64,000 nucleotides of DNA from Rhynchospora pubera (lineage: Eukaryota; Streptophyta; Magnoliopsida; Poales; Cyperaceae): the NCBI GenBank assembly GCA_028095005.1, contig CM051460.1, forward strand, positions 65,883,676 through 65,947,675, written 5' to 3'. Position numbers and translations under genes: made by a program. This document shows positions 35,647-46,294 of this stretch, in pieces; the first letter of the stretch is position 1, and every line of letters begins with the position of its first letter. The notes beneath the pieces are model-generated. The model searched no databases. It was given only the letters and a program-made list of their open reading frames with translations, and was not told the DNA's origin.

Positions 35647-38055
35647 GTCTTTCTCGCTTCGCCTCCTATCGTCTCCCTTTCTTTTTTTCTCCTCTCTTTC
35701 TCTCTCAAGAACAAGAACACCTTATTAGTAAAATTATGAGCGACTGGGTTGAAGTGCGTTCCAAGAATTTCAAGGCTGGTGGTCGAAAGTTAACAGCTAC
35801 CCCGGCGAAGCTAGCGGCTCTTCTCAAGAGTGTCATTGTGCTTTCTCCTCCTATGTCTGGGCCCCACATGGAGATGGCACAAGCGTTTTCTGCTGGGAAG
35901 TCTCAACAAGGGACTTTTGGGGTTGACAAGGGGCCACTTGTCAGGAAACTTGATTTTCCGACAAAGTTGGCTGTGGATGGCGTAGTTTGTTTGACAAATC
36001 CAAGGGTTGCTGACAATGGGCCATTCTTCAGTCCAAGGGATAGGAGTAGACCCACTGTTATGGTTAATAAAGATTTAACCTTTTCTGGGGCTGCCAAGCA
36101 GGCCCCACCCATCAAGAATTTTAATCTTGATTCTCCGACGAAAGGTTGTAATGGGTTTCTTTGTCTTGCGGAACAGCGTAAGAAAAGATGGTCTGTTCAA
36201 GATATACGGTCAAGATTGAGCCGCATATATGCTTCAATGAAGAATAAGTGCTATCGGTGTACAGAAAGAGGACATATGGCTGATACTTGTCCCAATGCGA
36301 AAGTTTGCTTTTATTGCAAAAGCACAGGACATCTTCTTCGCTCCTGTCCCAAACTATTTCCTTCGTCTTCTCCTTCAACAAATCCTAACCCTACTTTGGC
36401 GATCTCAGCTCCCTCTCCATCTGCCATGGCGACTCCGATAGTGGGAAATGGGGCCGAAATTCCACATGTGGTGCCAGTCTATGAGGACGATGCCATTCGA
36501 GCTTTGGAGGCAAAGATTGAGCGAAGCGTGGTGATCAAAGTCAATGGCAACATGACCTACTCCATGGTCATGGCCGGAGTGCAGCACTACTTCATAAACA
36601 CTCCGGGTTCCTCTTTTACTGTTCGCATGCTGAAAGATCACCATTATCAGATCGAGGGATCAGTTGCCTGGAAGAAGGAGGTTAGTTCTCAGGGTTTTCT
36701 CAGGGTTGGTTTGCTTGATTTTCCGATCTTGATTGAAAGAGAAGCTCATAAGTTGTTAGATCCTAGGGTTATTCCTCAAAGAATTTGGGTGAGAATGGTT
36801 GGAGTGCCATATGGTTGGTTTCAGTTGCATGCGCTGCAAAAGCTGCTCCTGTTTGGGGAAATTGTTGCATTAGATAAAGCAACTGTAGATCGAGTTGATC
36901 TTAGATGGGCTCGAGTGGAGGTACAGGTGAAAAACAGGAGCTCAATTCCAATGGGTCAAGAGTTTGCTATTATGAGAGCAGATGGATCCAAAACCATGGC
37001 GTCCATTTCTTATGTAGTAGAGGAAGACGATCCAGGAACTGTGTTGGCAAGAGAAATCTTGGCACAAGATATTTTCTCTTTTTCTATTAGAGATTTTAGT
37101 GAGGCAGTTGGTCATCTTAGTAGAATGGCACAAGAAAAAGAAAAAGGCAAGGAAATAATGCCAGAAGGAGAGGGTACTGACAAAACCCCTACTGCAACTT
37201 TTCCAACTCAGCCCTCTTACAAATCAGCTCCTATCAATGCTGGCAACAAGAAAGGAGGGATTAAGATCTTTGGGAGCTCCTCTTCTTTGGCCCCAAAGAA
37301 AAAGATAAATCACAAGACAGCTGCTCAGAGGAAGAGAAATGTTTGGCACAGATTGGACAAAAATAAAGGGGGTGCTAATCAGGCTAAGAATAAGAATTCA
37401 GGGGTAGGGAATCATTCAAATGCTGAGGCTATTTCTCCAAATTTGGAGACAGTGATGGCTGAAAATGTGAGGCTCAAAGAGGCTTTGGCTAAACAAGCAG
37501 CACTGGCCAAAGAGTTCGGTAACAGTATAACAGCTGGAGAGAGTACTACCATAGAACAAGTGAGAGCAGAGGAAAGTAAGGGAGAGAACATTAGCGTGAT
37601 GGTGGGGGATAAGGCTCTGGTTACAGTGTCAGAGGTGGAGACAACTGCTCAAGTGGTTTCACTTACTCCAGAAGAAGTGCTAGATGTGGCCCCACTGACG
37701 ACTGCTGGACTACCAAGGCCTAAGTACTGCCATGGCATGCCTTCTAAGGAAGAGAAAAGAGCAGTGGCAACTGGGACAAAAACAGGTTTGGAGCATCAGG
37801 TTCAACAAGCCTGTGCGGCACAGAATACTTTAGCAGAGGATGAAGATCTGCTGGACTAAGTTGGCTCTCTGGCTTATGTCTTTTTCTGTGTTGGTTTTTT
37901 GTTGTAACCGTGCAAACTTGTTCAGACTTAATTGATCTTTTTAGTCTTAGGAATTTTATTACTTTTGCTTTGGTCTAAGTCACTGGCTTTTGTAAGAATT
38001 CTTTTGCATGTGTAATGGATGCAGGCGCCTTTTTAGGGTGCTTAAATCAATAAAA
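35647..38055 (+). mobile_element. LINE-type insertion carrying ORF1 only, 16-bp TSD
   Basis: The element is bounded by a perfect 16-bp target duplication, AAACACGGACATAATT (35631-35646 and 38056-38071). It ends in a short A-rich tail (AATCAATAAAAAAA) as non-LTR retrotransposons do. It begins with a CT-rich leader of about 90 bases, then one long ORF, then a 190-base 3' UTR. There is no endonuclease or reverse transcriptase sequence between ORF1 and the tail, so it depended on another element for movement. Confidence 0.85.
35736..37859 (+). CDS. LINE ORF1-like protein with two CCHC zinc knuckles (707 aa)
   Basis: The start at MSDWVEVRSK is preferred over an upstream frame-extending Met because the insertion begins at 35647, inside that extension. 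Zinc knuckles are at residues 172-185 (CYRCTERGHMADTC) and 191-204 (CFYCKSTGHLLRSC). The central part, about 255-430, resembles the DUF4283-type domain of plant L1 ORF1 proteins (IWVRMVGVPYGWF...FGEIVALDKATVDRVDLRWARVEVQV). The C-terminal third is Lys- and Glu-rich. ORF1 proteins of this kind bind their own RNA. The order (knuckles before the DUF4283-like part) is the reverse of the usual plant L1 order, as far as I can judge. The frame has no lesion, so insertion is recent or the ORF is kept. It could alternatively be scored as a domesticated gene, but the perfect TSD argues for an ordinary insertion. Confidence 0.8.
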   Translation: MSDWVEVRSKNFKAGGRKLTATPAKLAALLKSVIVLSPPMSGPHMEMAQAFSAGKSQQGTFGVDKGPLVRKLDFPTKLAVDGVVCLTNPRVADNGPFFSPRDRSRPTVMVNKDLTFSGAAKQAPPIKNFNLDSPTKGCNGFLCLAEQRKKRWSVQDIRSRLSRIYASMKNKCYRCTERGHMADTCPNAKVCFYCKSTGHLLRSCPKLFPSSSPSTNPNPTLAISAPSPSAMATPIVGNGAEIPHVVPVYEDDAIRALEAKIERSVVIKVNGNMTYSMVMAGVQHYFINTPGSSFTVRMLKDHHYQIEGSVAWKKEVSSQGFLRVGLLDFPILIEREAHKLLDPRVIPQRIWVRMVGVPYGWFQLHALQKLLLFGEIVALDKATVDRVDLRWARVEVQVKNRSSIPMGQEFAIMRADGSKTMASISYVVEEDDPGTVLAREILAQDIFSFSIRDFSEAVGHLSRMAQEKEKGKEIMPEGEGTDKTPTATFPTQPSYKSAPINAGNKKGGIKIFGSSSSLAPKKKINHKTAAQRKRNVWHRLDKNKGGANQAKNKNSGVGNHSNAEAISPNLETVMAENVRLKEALAKQAALAKEFGNSITAGESTTIEQVRAEESKGENISVMVGDKALVTVSEVETTAQVVSLTPEEVLDVAPLTTAGLPRPKYCHGMPSKEEKRAVATGTKTGLEHQVQQACAAQNTLAEDEDLLD

Positions 38056-38179
38056 AAACACGGACATAATTTAATTCGGCCAAAGTCAAATTAAATTTGA
38101 AATTACACAATAATCAAATCTAATACACTTAGTAGAGAATCCTTTAGCACACTTTTTACATTCTCAAAAGTATAACCCA

Positions 38180-38402
38180 TTACGCCCATAATCAAATTCA
38201 GATCCGCTGCCGCGCGACACAGCGTGTCGCGCGGTACGCTGGCCGTCTGATTAAGATCTAATGAACAAGGAAACCCCGTGCATGTAACCTAGATTGATAG
38301 GCCCGTAAAAAGTGAACCGTCCGATCAAGATCAGACGGCTCGTAGTGCGCTACACGCTGTGTCGCGCAACAGCAGAGTCGGATTGCCCATAATCTAATAC
38401 AC
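38180..38402. mobile_element. Foldback MITE with a near-perfect GC-rich hairpin
   Basis: Two inverted arms share GCGCGACACAGCGTGT. The left arm also has its own perfect 11-bp stem with a 3-base loop (38210-38220 / 38224-38234). The outer ends ACGCCCATAATC and its inverted partner near 38390 pair as well. The GC content of this block contrasts sharply with the surrounding AT-rich DNA. Confidence 0.6.
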
Positions 38403-38459
38403 CAGTACCAGTCATAACTTGTACTGTGCTGGGCACAGAATAACCCATGTATAACCCAT

Positions 38460-39283
38460 TTCTTTTGTGATCGACCTGCATATGAATTTAGGTTTGTGTA
38501 CATGACCTTGCAATCCTGAAATGATATCTTTTTTTCTTTTTTCTATCAAAATGCAAACATTATAAATAAACAACTTGGCTCTCCAGGAGTGTTTATGCAG
38601 ATAGACTTGTAACTCTTGAAAGATGACATGTTGCTATGCCTATGAAATGCAAATTGCAGGAGAAATTGCTTAGAAAAGGCTGTGCATGGCACTATGAAAA
38701 ATTTGACAAACGCCCCTCATTTGCACAGGTTTCTCTTCTCGAAGATTTCTATTTAGTTTTTTTACCACTGCTATGATTGTTTGATTTGTATTTTCATTTT
38801 ATTAATTATCACTTCATCACTATAATATGCTTTTTTTGGGGCTCACAAAATTAAAACTCAAATAAGAGTATTGGATTATTTCCTCACCGGAACTCTATCA
38901 GAAAATAGTTTGTTCAAAGTGATGTTTATACTTTAAATTTTGATCAGTGGCACAGAGAGGCTCAAAATGCCAGTAGAGGTTTGTGGGCTTACCCGAACCC
39001 AGTTGCACCTTGGACATTCAAATGGGAGGAAAGGAATAAAAAGAACGGCCATAAACCGTATCAGAATAGAAGAAATGCTCAGAGAGATCAACGTGTGCCG
39101 ATTCCAGCTTATTAATTAATCTCCTATTTTCCTATTTATGGAGTGTTATTGTATGTATATGTAATAGCTTATTAATCGTCTATTGGTTTCCCTATGTTAG
39201 GTTATGTCGTATATGCCTGTATATGTAAAATCTTATTAATCTTCAATTGACTTCCCTAATTATGGAGTGTTATATGTCACTGT
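38460..39283 (+). pseudogene. CAN-like nuclease fragment: exons 8 and 9 only
   Basis: Bases from TTCTTTTGTGATCGACC onward are collinear with 6968-7780 of copy A. The fragment includes the end of intron 7, exon 8 (38660-38728), intron 8 and exon 9 (38948-39115) with its stop. Both exons are intact and the splice sites are kept, but exons 1-7 are missing. The encoded part is the C-terminal helix region (EKLLRKGCAWHYEKFDKRPS to VPIPAY), which cannot fold as a nuclease alone. Together with RFL copy 3 downstream it shows that a block [nuclease 3' end + RFL] was duplicated. Confidence 0.88.
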
Positions 39284-40034
39284 TGGTTAAACGTTTTCTC
39301 TCGTTTTGCCGATTTGCAAAACAACACCAAAATTTTAAAACTAACATTTCCTTTTAGTGATTAATAGCTAGATTATTTGAAGAATGTATTGAAGCAAGTG
39401 CGGCACAAGTTTTGGAGCTTCAAGAGATTGTATTGGACTAGTTAGAGTTAATAGTTTAGGTATAATTAAACCCTGAACTAATCTCAATCAATTTGCTGGT
39501 AAAATGCTCAGTTTTTCTGTCAAGCGTTATATAACGCTATTTGCCGTTACACAACGCGAAATTCCCTCTTAAATTGTAAATTTTCTGACAAGATTGGAAC
39601 AGCATTACACAACGCTCAGTAGCGTTGTGTAACGCTGGTTCATTTGCTTATAAACTTGTTAAATCTGTTATCTTCCCTTGTCAGAACGTTGTGCAACGTT
39701 ATTCAACGTTGTACAACGGTAGTCTGGAGCAGGCAACTTTGCACTGCAGGCAAGTAAGTTAGTCTTTTTACATGCAAAACTGCAGGTTACGTTATCCAAC
39801 GCTAAATAGCGTTGAGCAACGTCAACGTTGTGTAACGCCTTACAGTGTTGCACAACGTTAGTCTGAGTCATGCACTTCAACATTGCTCAAACATCGCTCA
39901 GACATCGCTTAGCAGTGCTACTGCATGCATGACCCATATTCCATGCATACAGCATGCAGGCTGTTGGCGTTTTTGCATGCAAAAGTGCAGATTATGTTGG
40001 CCAACGCTGAATAGCGTTGAGCAACGCCACCATT
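39284..40034. other. Insert rich in AACGTTGTGCAACG-like short repeats
   Basis: This piece replaces what in copy A is the small PPR gene. It carries many short direct and inverted copies of CAACGTTGTRYAACG and AACGCTGAATAGCGTTGAGCAACG between about 39525 and 40028. Such subterminal repeats are seen in CACTA-type elements, and the first bases at the junction are CACTG, but no matching 3' end or TSD was found. No coding frame is supported. Confidence 0.4.
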
Positions 40035-41378
40035 GAGAAATTCACATGTTTTTGAGTTTTTTTTTTTAATAAAAATCAATACATATATGATAGGAAATAG
40101 GTAAACTAACTCTGCAACTCCGGTTAACATCAATAAAATAATCTCCCGTTCTAACTAGCGTTAAATACACCGACAAATTCAGTGAAATTATATAAATATT
40201 ACAAGGAAAAGAGCAACCAAATGACAAGGCACTTCAATCGTCATTCTCAGTACTTGTCCAGTCGATGAGATCTCTAGCATCATCAACTCGCCCCATATTT
40301 AAAAGCAGTTCTAAAAGTGGAGAAGAAGCCGCGACATCTGGTTTCACCCCTTCCTGTTTCATTCTGCTCAGCACACACATGGCCTCATTTACTTTCCTGT
40401 TCTTAGCATATCTTACAAGTAAGGGATTGTAAATCAAATGATCTGGTGCCACATGACACAGCTGCATTCTATCAAGGATATTCATCACATCAACAATAGT
40501 GCCATCGTTTGCGTGCCCAAGAAGTAGAATTCCATAGGAAACAACATTTGGTTTTACACCTTTCCTTACCATTAAGTCAAACAACTTTTCAGCATCCTCG
40601 GTTCGGCCTTGTTTGCACATAGAATCCATCATTGAACTGTAAACGAATTCGTCTGGCTGAATACCTCGATCAAGCATATCCTTGAATACTCTAGTCGTAT
40701 CTTTCCAGTAGCCTAGCTTTGAATATCCATTTATAACACTGGTATACGCGAAAACATCAGGTGTCACACCTTGATCAAGCATATGATATAATTGCTTCTC
40801 TGCCTTGTCAACATCCCCCTTCTTGCAAAGTGCATCCACAGTTATATTGCAAGTCACAGTGTTAGGCATTATACCCTTTGAAACCATCTCATCCACAAAC
40901 TTCCATGCCTTCTCTAATTTGTTCATCTTACAAAGCCCATCTATAAGGATATTATAGGTACGAACATTAGGCAATATACCTCTGGATTTCATAACATGCA
41001 GCAATACCTCTGCCTTTCTGGTTTCTCTTTCCTTGTAAAATGCATCCATGACAGTATTATAAGTCACAACAGTGGGCTCAATTCCTGCGGAAACCATGCA
41101 CTGAAGCTTTTCTACAGCCTTGTCTAATAATCCTTTCTTGCAAAATCCATCAACTAGAGTGTTATAAGTTACTACATCAGGTTGAAGTCCTTGAGAAGAC
41201 ATGACATGCAACAGTTCCTCTGCCTTTTCAATTTCTCCATTCTTGCACAGGCCATTAATAAGAGTTCCATAGTTCACGACATTAGGATAATGACCTCTAG
41301 ATACCATTTGTTGCATTACCTCCTCTGCCCTCCTTATCTCTCCCGTCATGTGCAGGCCTAAAATCAGTGAGCTGTATG

Positions 41379-42502
41379 CAGGGGCGAAGCTATGTGTAAG
41401 TTGGTGGGTCCATGGACCCACCTCAAAAAAAAAATTTACATAATAATACACTTGTTTGTAATTAAAAAAATAAACCAAAAGAAGTCAAGGACCCATCTCA
41501 AAAAATTAAAGGACCCAGCTGGACATATCGTGCTTGATTTGAATTGCATAACGACACCTAAAAAAATCGTCTTCTTCCTTCCTCCCCGATGAATCTTATT
41601 ATTAAGACAAAACTTAGAATAGAATGGAATATTTTGTTGAATAATTATTTGTAGCATATATATCCTAGCGCGAATCTCGCGCATTGTGTGATTCGTCTAT
41701 ATAATATTTTGTGAATTTTACGACATTATAAACAAAAATTACCACACAAGATAAAAAATACAATTCGTATATTATATAAAAGCTATCACTAAAATTACTA
41801 AATAATGTTCATGCCACAAAAGATAAAAAATATTATGGTTTAAATAGTGGTCGAACTCCTCTTACACCGCCCATCTTTATATATCTATAATATTGAAATA
41901 AGTGTTCAATAAGATTTCTAATGAAACAATTGCTGCATCGATTACGAGATCGAACCTTTGTCTATTTTGCTAAATTATGAGAAAAATAAAAATTCATAGA
42001 AAATTGTTGTATTTTTTTATTGTCATGACTTTTGAATAATTATTTTGTATATTATATATATTATTTTAGATTTTCTATTGTTATTATAATATATATTTGA
42101 TTTTTCGTGAATTTTTTATGCAACATTATTTTAGAGTTATTTACTTAAAAATTATTATTATATTATATTTATATGAGACGTTATATTATATATATATATA
42201 AAGCTTGGCCGGCATGAGAGGCACATGGGGCACTATGTTTAGCACAGCGCTTCGGATTTTCTATGGTGCATGATTCTTTGTGGCAAAAATAATATTTAGA
42301 ATTTTTTTGTGACAATTTTCATATAATATTTAAATAGAATTATCAATTTTTTATGGTATTTTTTTATATAACGTTTTGAATTTCGTAGAAAAATTATATG
42401 AATAAATCGCGCAATGCGTGAGATTCACCCTAGTCATATATATGTTTTCAGCAAAAAAAAATTTATGGACCCTGCTGACACGAAATCCTAACTTCGCCAC
42501 TG
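41379..42502. mobile_element. Non-autonomous hAT element, 1124 bp, perfect 8-bp TSD
   Basis: It is flanked by GCTGTATG on both sides (41371-41378 and 42503-42510). The ends are CAGGGGCGAAGC on the left and, reverse complemented, CAGTGGCGAAGT on the right, matching the CAGNGGCG-type termini of plant hAT elements. There is no transposase frame. Copies 1 and 2 of the RFL gene supply the empty site. Confidence 0.95.
41667..42433. mobile_element. Nested palindromic-ended element inside the hAT
   Basis: The left end CTAGCGCGAATCTCGCGCATTG and the right end (reverse complement CTAGGGTGAATCTCACGCATTG) are inverted. Each contains a small hairpin next to CTAG, which is similar to Helitron 3' ends facing outward. 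This could be a MITE or two Helitron termini. The AT-rich interior has no frame. Confidence 0.5.
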
Positions 42503-43407
42503 GCTGTATGTGAATACGTTTGGCACAAGACCCTCTAAGTGCATTTGGTCCAGCAATCTAAATGCTTTACTGATTTCGCCATTTTTACAAAGAGCGTCAA
42601 TAATGATACTGTAGGAGACCACATTAGGTGTGCAGGCCAGCTTACGCATTTTATTGAGCACCATGTTTACAGCTTCATGGATCCTATTCTCAGAACAAAG
42701 AGCCTTGAGCAGAGCACTGCAGATGAAAGCGTCAGCTCTCAAGCCCGCCTTAATGAACCGTCCAAAGTAAATGAAACCAAGTGCAGGCTGATTAATTTGT
42801 GTACAGTACCCCATCAAGATAGTATATGTGAAGACATTGGGTAAGGAGCGTGAGAATCTTGGAGTTTCGGTCAAACGGTCAAAGAGGGAAAAGATTGTGG
42901 CATAGTATTTGTTTGAGTTCTTCATACGAACGAAGGCATGAAAGAGGTTATTAAAGAGAAGGATGGGCGGTGCCCGGTTCTTAGCAGTGAGCAGGCGGTG
43001 GAACAATTGAAGAGCTTCTTGAAAAGTAAGAGTGCCTGAACGACAACGTTCTTGTACAAGCAATTCCAAACGGCGGAGCCCCATGGCCGATAGTGGAAAT
43101 GCTCGCAACTCCCCTGTTGATGATAGCTAGCTTGTGTTTGGCTCCGTGTATGAAAGCAAGGATAAGTCTGAGAGTCTCACGGGCATTTCCACGAACAGTT
43201 TGTGATCAATGAAAAGGAGGGAGGGAGGTATACTTGAATAGAGAGGGAAACTAAATTATTGAGGAAATGGTAAAGTGGAGGGAAGACGAAATTATTAATT
43301 AATTATAGGAGGGAGCTGCTCCCTCAATTCAAACTGAAAATCTCAAAGTGGAAACACTCGCTGTCTCGCTCCGACGAAATCAGGAATTCCTGATGGATGT
43401 TCCACGT

Positions 43408-43410
<3 letters not shown>

Positions 43411-43454
<44 letters not shown>
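43411..43454. repeat. (GA)n microsatellite, expanded
   Basis: About 22 GA units in the leader of RFL copy 3, the longest of the three homologous tracts. Confidence 0.9.
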
Positions 43455-43456
<2 letters not shown>

Positions 43457-43466
43457 CTCCAGTGGG

Positions 43467-43977
43467 TAGTGTTCTCCAAAATGATACGACATGATCGTCG
43501 TGTTATCGTGTCGTGTCATAATCGTGTCGTGTTAGATCATTATAAAGTTTAATCAGATTCAACACGACACGACCACGAACACGAATTAACACGATACCTC
43601 AACATAAATTTAATTATTAATGTTGATTCTTTAAGCAAAATTAATAATTTAATTTCAATTTATAATACTACATCATATTATTTATCATCATTTAAATCAT
43701 ACTATTGCTCTAATCTAATTATTATTTTTTATAAAAAATATTAATAAAATGTTTAAACTTAATCAAATAATAAGTTATGACGTTTAGTAAATTTTCCCTT
43801 ATTTTTAATTTAAAAAATAATAAAATAATCTAACACGATTAACACGACACGACTTGATCGTGTCAGTCGTATCGTGTTAGAATGTGTGTCGTGTTGTCTA
43901 TTCTCACCACTAAACACGACACAACACAACACGATTAAAAAAGTAGTTCGTGTCAACACGACGATTGGAAAACACTA
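43467..43977. mobile_element. hAT-like MITE rich in CGTGTCGTGTT repeats
   Basis: Inverted ends TAGTGTTCTCCAA and TTGGAAAACACTA, with subterminal CGTGTCGTGTT/AACACGACACG repeats on both sides. The flanks CCAGTGGG and CTAGTGCG look like a decayed 8-bp TSD. Comparison with RFL copy 1 (GACTCGACTGGGGAACC, uninterrupted near 11675) supports an insertion here. Confidence 0.75.
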
Positions 43978-43985
43978 CTAGTGCG

Positions 43986-46126
43986 GAACCGAACCACGTC
44001 CTTTTCATATATAAGTATATCTTTCATTTGCTTTTTGGGGAGGGAATCAGCTGATCATAAGTTAGCACCATCTTTCATTTGCTTTTTGGGTTAAGTTACC
44101 ATTCACGAACTAGAACTAGCAGTTCGTGAACAAAGCCAGTTCGCGAGACAAATAATTCACGGACAGTCGCGAACTAGGAACTACTTTCTAGTTTCTAGTT
44201 TTTCTATTTTCACGAACTAGTTTTGTTCGTGGACCTGTTCGTGAGCCTTTGTTCATCCCTTGTTCGTTAACCATCCAAACACACGATTACTATATCTTTT
44301 CTTTAGTTGGAACCTATATGTTTGTACTTTGTATACTGTTCTCTTTAGGAGGCTTACCTCAGGTCAGCTTTAGATCAAAATAGTAATTATTATTATTATT
44401 ATTTGAATCTACTTTAGGTAATACTAGCATAAGATGTTCTCATATGTGGGCATATAAAGAAACAAAATAATATTAAATAATAAAAATATGTTTCTTAATT
44501 ACCAGCGATACAAATAGATGTGTTATTCAAATTATTTCTGTATTAGATGGAAAACCAAGCAATTGTGTTGTTTCAGCTGGCAATTGATATCCAACCGCAA
44601 ATCAAACCAATCGAACGGAAGAGATATCTGTCTACGTCCTAGATCTAGCGTGTTACACCTCTTGGTATACGTGCTTTAATATGTAGTATAGATATTTGAT
44701 TCACATTTAAAATATTTGAAAAATCTTTTATCTAATTTGCATCATATATACGGTTAAAAATTGAATGAGTCTTATTGCTTACAGAAAAATTTAAATGAAT
44801 ATTATTTTTTTATTCAAACAAAATTCATTAAGGGTGTGTTTCTTTCGCATAAGATATAAAAAAAAATTATTCGGAGTCTATTTCTAGATTGTTAAGAATT
44901 ATATTTTTTTTTATCAATACTGTTATTTTTAAGTTGTCTCCAATCTAGAATAATATTATTTTTTTCAATGTATTTGGATTATTTTTTTACCATGGATTAA
45001 AGTTTTATTCCGATTACCTTTTTAATCCGGATTGAGATTAAATCCGAATGTATTCGAATTAAAATTGTATTTTGATCAGAGACCACTTTAAAATAACGCT
45101 GAAAGTAAAATAACGGTGAGTGAGTGAGTTAACCTGCAGCTAATAGTTTCTCCTGAAAGTAAAATTTTAGCCATTTAATTGATTAAACGCACATGGTTTA
45201 ATGCAAAACCGAATAAGAGAATAATTATGAGGAAATTTGAGAAGCTTAGATTATGAATTTTTTTATTTTATACATATATAAATCATAGAAGATTATTTTT
45301 TTGGGAACATATATATGACAGATGTTTAGAATATAAAGACGCTAAAAAGAATGATAACATATATAAGTCTCCCAATAATGAAGGCACTATAAACCAAACC
45401 ATTTTTCTGCAAAAAAGAAAAGGCCTTTCGGTCCCAGTTCCCCTCATAAATTTCTGCATCTCCACTTGTGCTTTTATTTTTGTTTTTTAAAAAAGAAAGG
45501 ACGTGTACCATTACCATATGGACCCAACACAGCCACCAACTGGAATCGCCCAACGTATTTCCGCAATAATAAATAAACAAAAAGAAACTTCAATTTGCCA
45601 AATCCATACAAAAATATATACGTCATATTGCATATCGTCATTACGGTGATAACAATCAAGTTTCAACTATCAATAAATCTAATAAGGTGCTAAGATACAA
45701 GGCTTTCCGTTGTGAAAAGGAAAACAATAAAAATTTAAATAAATAATATTTTGAATAATGTTTGAAATCTACTGAAGCTACCGATCTACTATGGTTTTTT
45801 ACTAGTTTTGTTCACGCCGGTTTCCTTGTTAGTAATCAATGTCACTCAGTTGTTAAATTCCTGTAAACATCGAACGAGGTTCTATTTATGAAAAAATTAT
45901 ATTTATAATATTTTTAATGTTGGTATCGTTTTGAAAATCACTTAATAGCCATCAAAAAATCGAAATACCATAAATCGTATATACATGTTCAAAACTTTTA
46001 TAAACAATTGTTGCAGAGAGATCAGACTATAACTATAAATTAATGAACCAATTCATTTTTTTTCTTAAAAGAAAGCATTAATTTTGTCATACCTTTACCC
46101 TTTCCCTTTAAATCCTAATAAATAAA
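43986..46126. other. Intergenic; AGTTCGTGAAC-type inverted repeats near 44100-44260
   Basis: Between 44095 and 44265 several inverted copies of ACGAACTAG/CTAGTTCGTG suggest a small repeat element. The rest is AT-rich without genes. From about 45360 the sequence is related to the far upstream flank of nuclease copy A (1-420). Confidence 0.45.
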
Positions 46127-46294
46127 GGCTCCGTTTGGATAGATGTGGGAAGAAGGGAAGAAAGGAAGAAGTGGGAAAAAATATTGGGAAGTGTGTAACT
46201 TTGTGAAGAATTTGGATTGTTTATAATTTTTTTTTAGCCTTCTTCCTTCTTCCTTCTTCCTTCTTTCTTCTTCCAACCCCATCCAAACAAGGCC
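46127..46294. mobile_element. Foldback MITE, GGCTCCGTTTGGAT family
   Basis: Ends GGCTCCGTTTGGAT and ATCCAAACAAGGCC, with an AG-rich arm facing a CT-rich arm. AAA flanks both sides as a possible 3-bp TSD. Related to 1241-1539. Confidence 0.7.

Larger units (their letters stand above)
40234..43108 (-). pseudogene. Rf-like PPR gene, copy 3, split by a hAT element
   Basis: The N-terminal part is 43108-42503 (202 codons, to NVFTYS) and the C-terminal part is 41370-40234 (from SLILGLH to STENDD and stop). Leaving out the hAT element and one copy of its TSD gives exactly 1743 bases, the length of copy 1, with no other frameshift or stop. As it stands, the frame from the start runs into the element and ends after VFTYSQWRS. 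The C-terminal part opens from within the element (frame from 41478) with about ten PPR motifs. Either fragment could be translated only if transcribed. The insertion is the sole visible lesion. Confidence 0.92.
40035..43466 (-). repeat. RFL unit, copy 3 (segmental duplicate)
   Basis: Same unit as 9430-11700, closest to copy 1 in its flanks (shared GATAGGAAATAGGTAAACTAA and leader sequence), with a hAT insertion inside the gene and a second hAT-like insertion just beyond the GA tract. Confidence 0.85.

Noticed and set aside
35610..35735. Upstream Met (35610) as the start of the ORF1 protein
   Set aside because: It lies in the target DNA outside the LINE insertion (element starts at 35647). 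The Met at 35736 fits the element.
39277..40034. CACTA transposon with CACTG start and CAACGTTG subterminal repeats
   Set aside because: The start and repeats are suggestive, but no inverted CAGTG end with a 3-bp TSD was found, so it is listed only as an insert.
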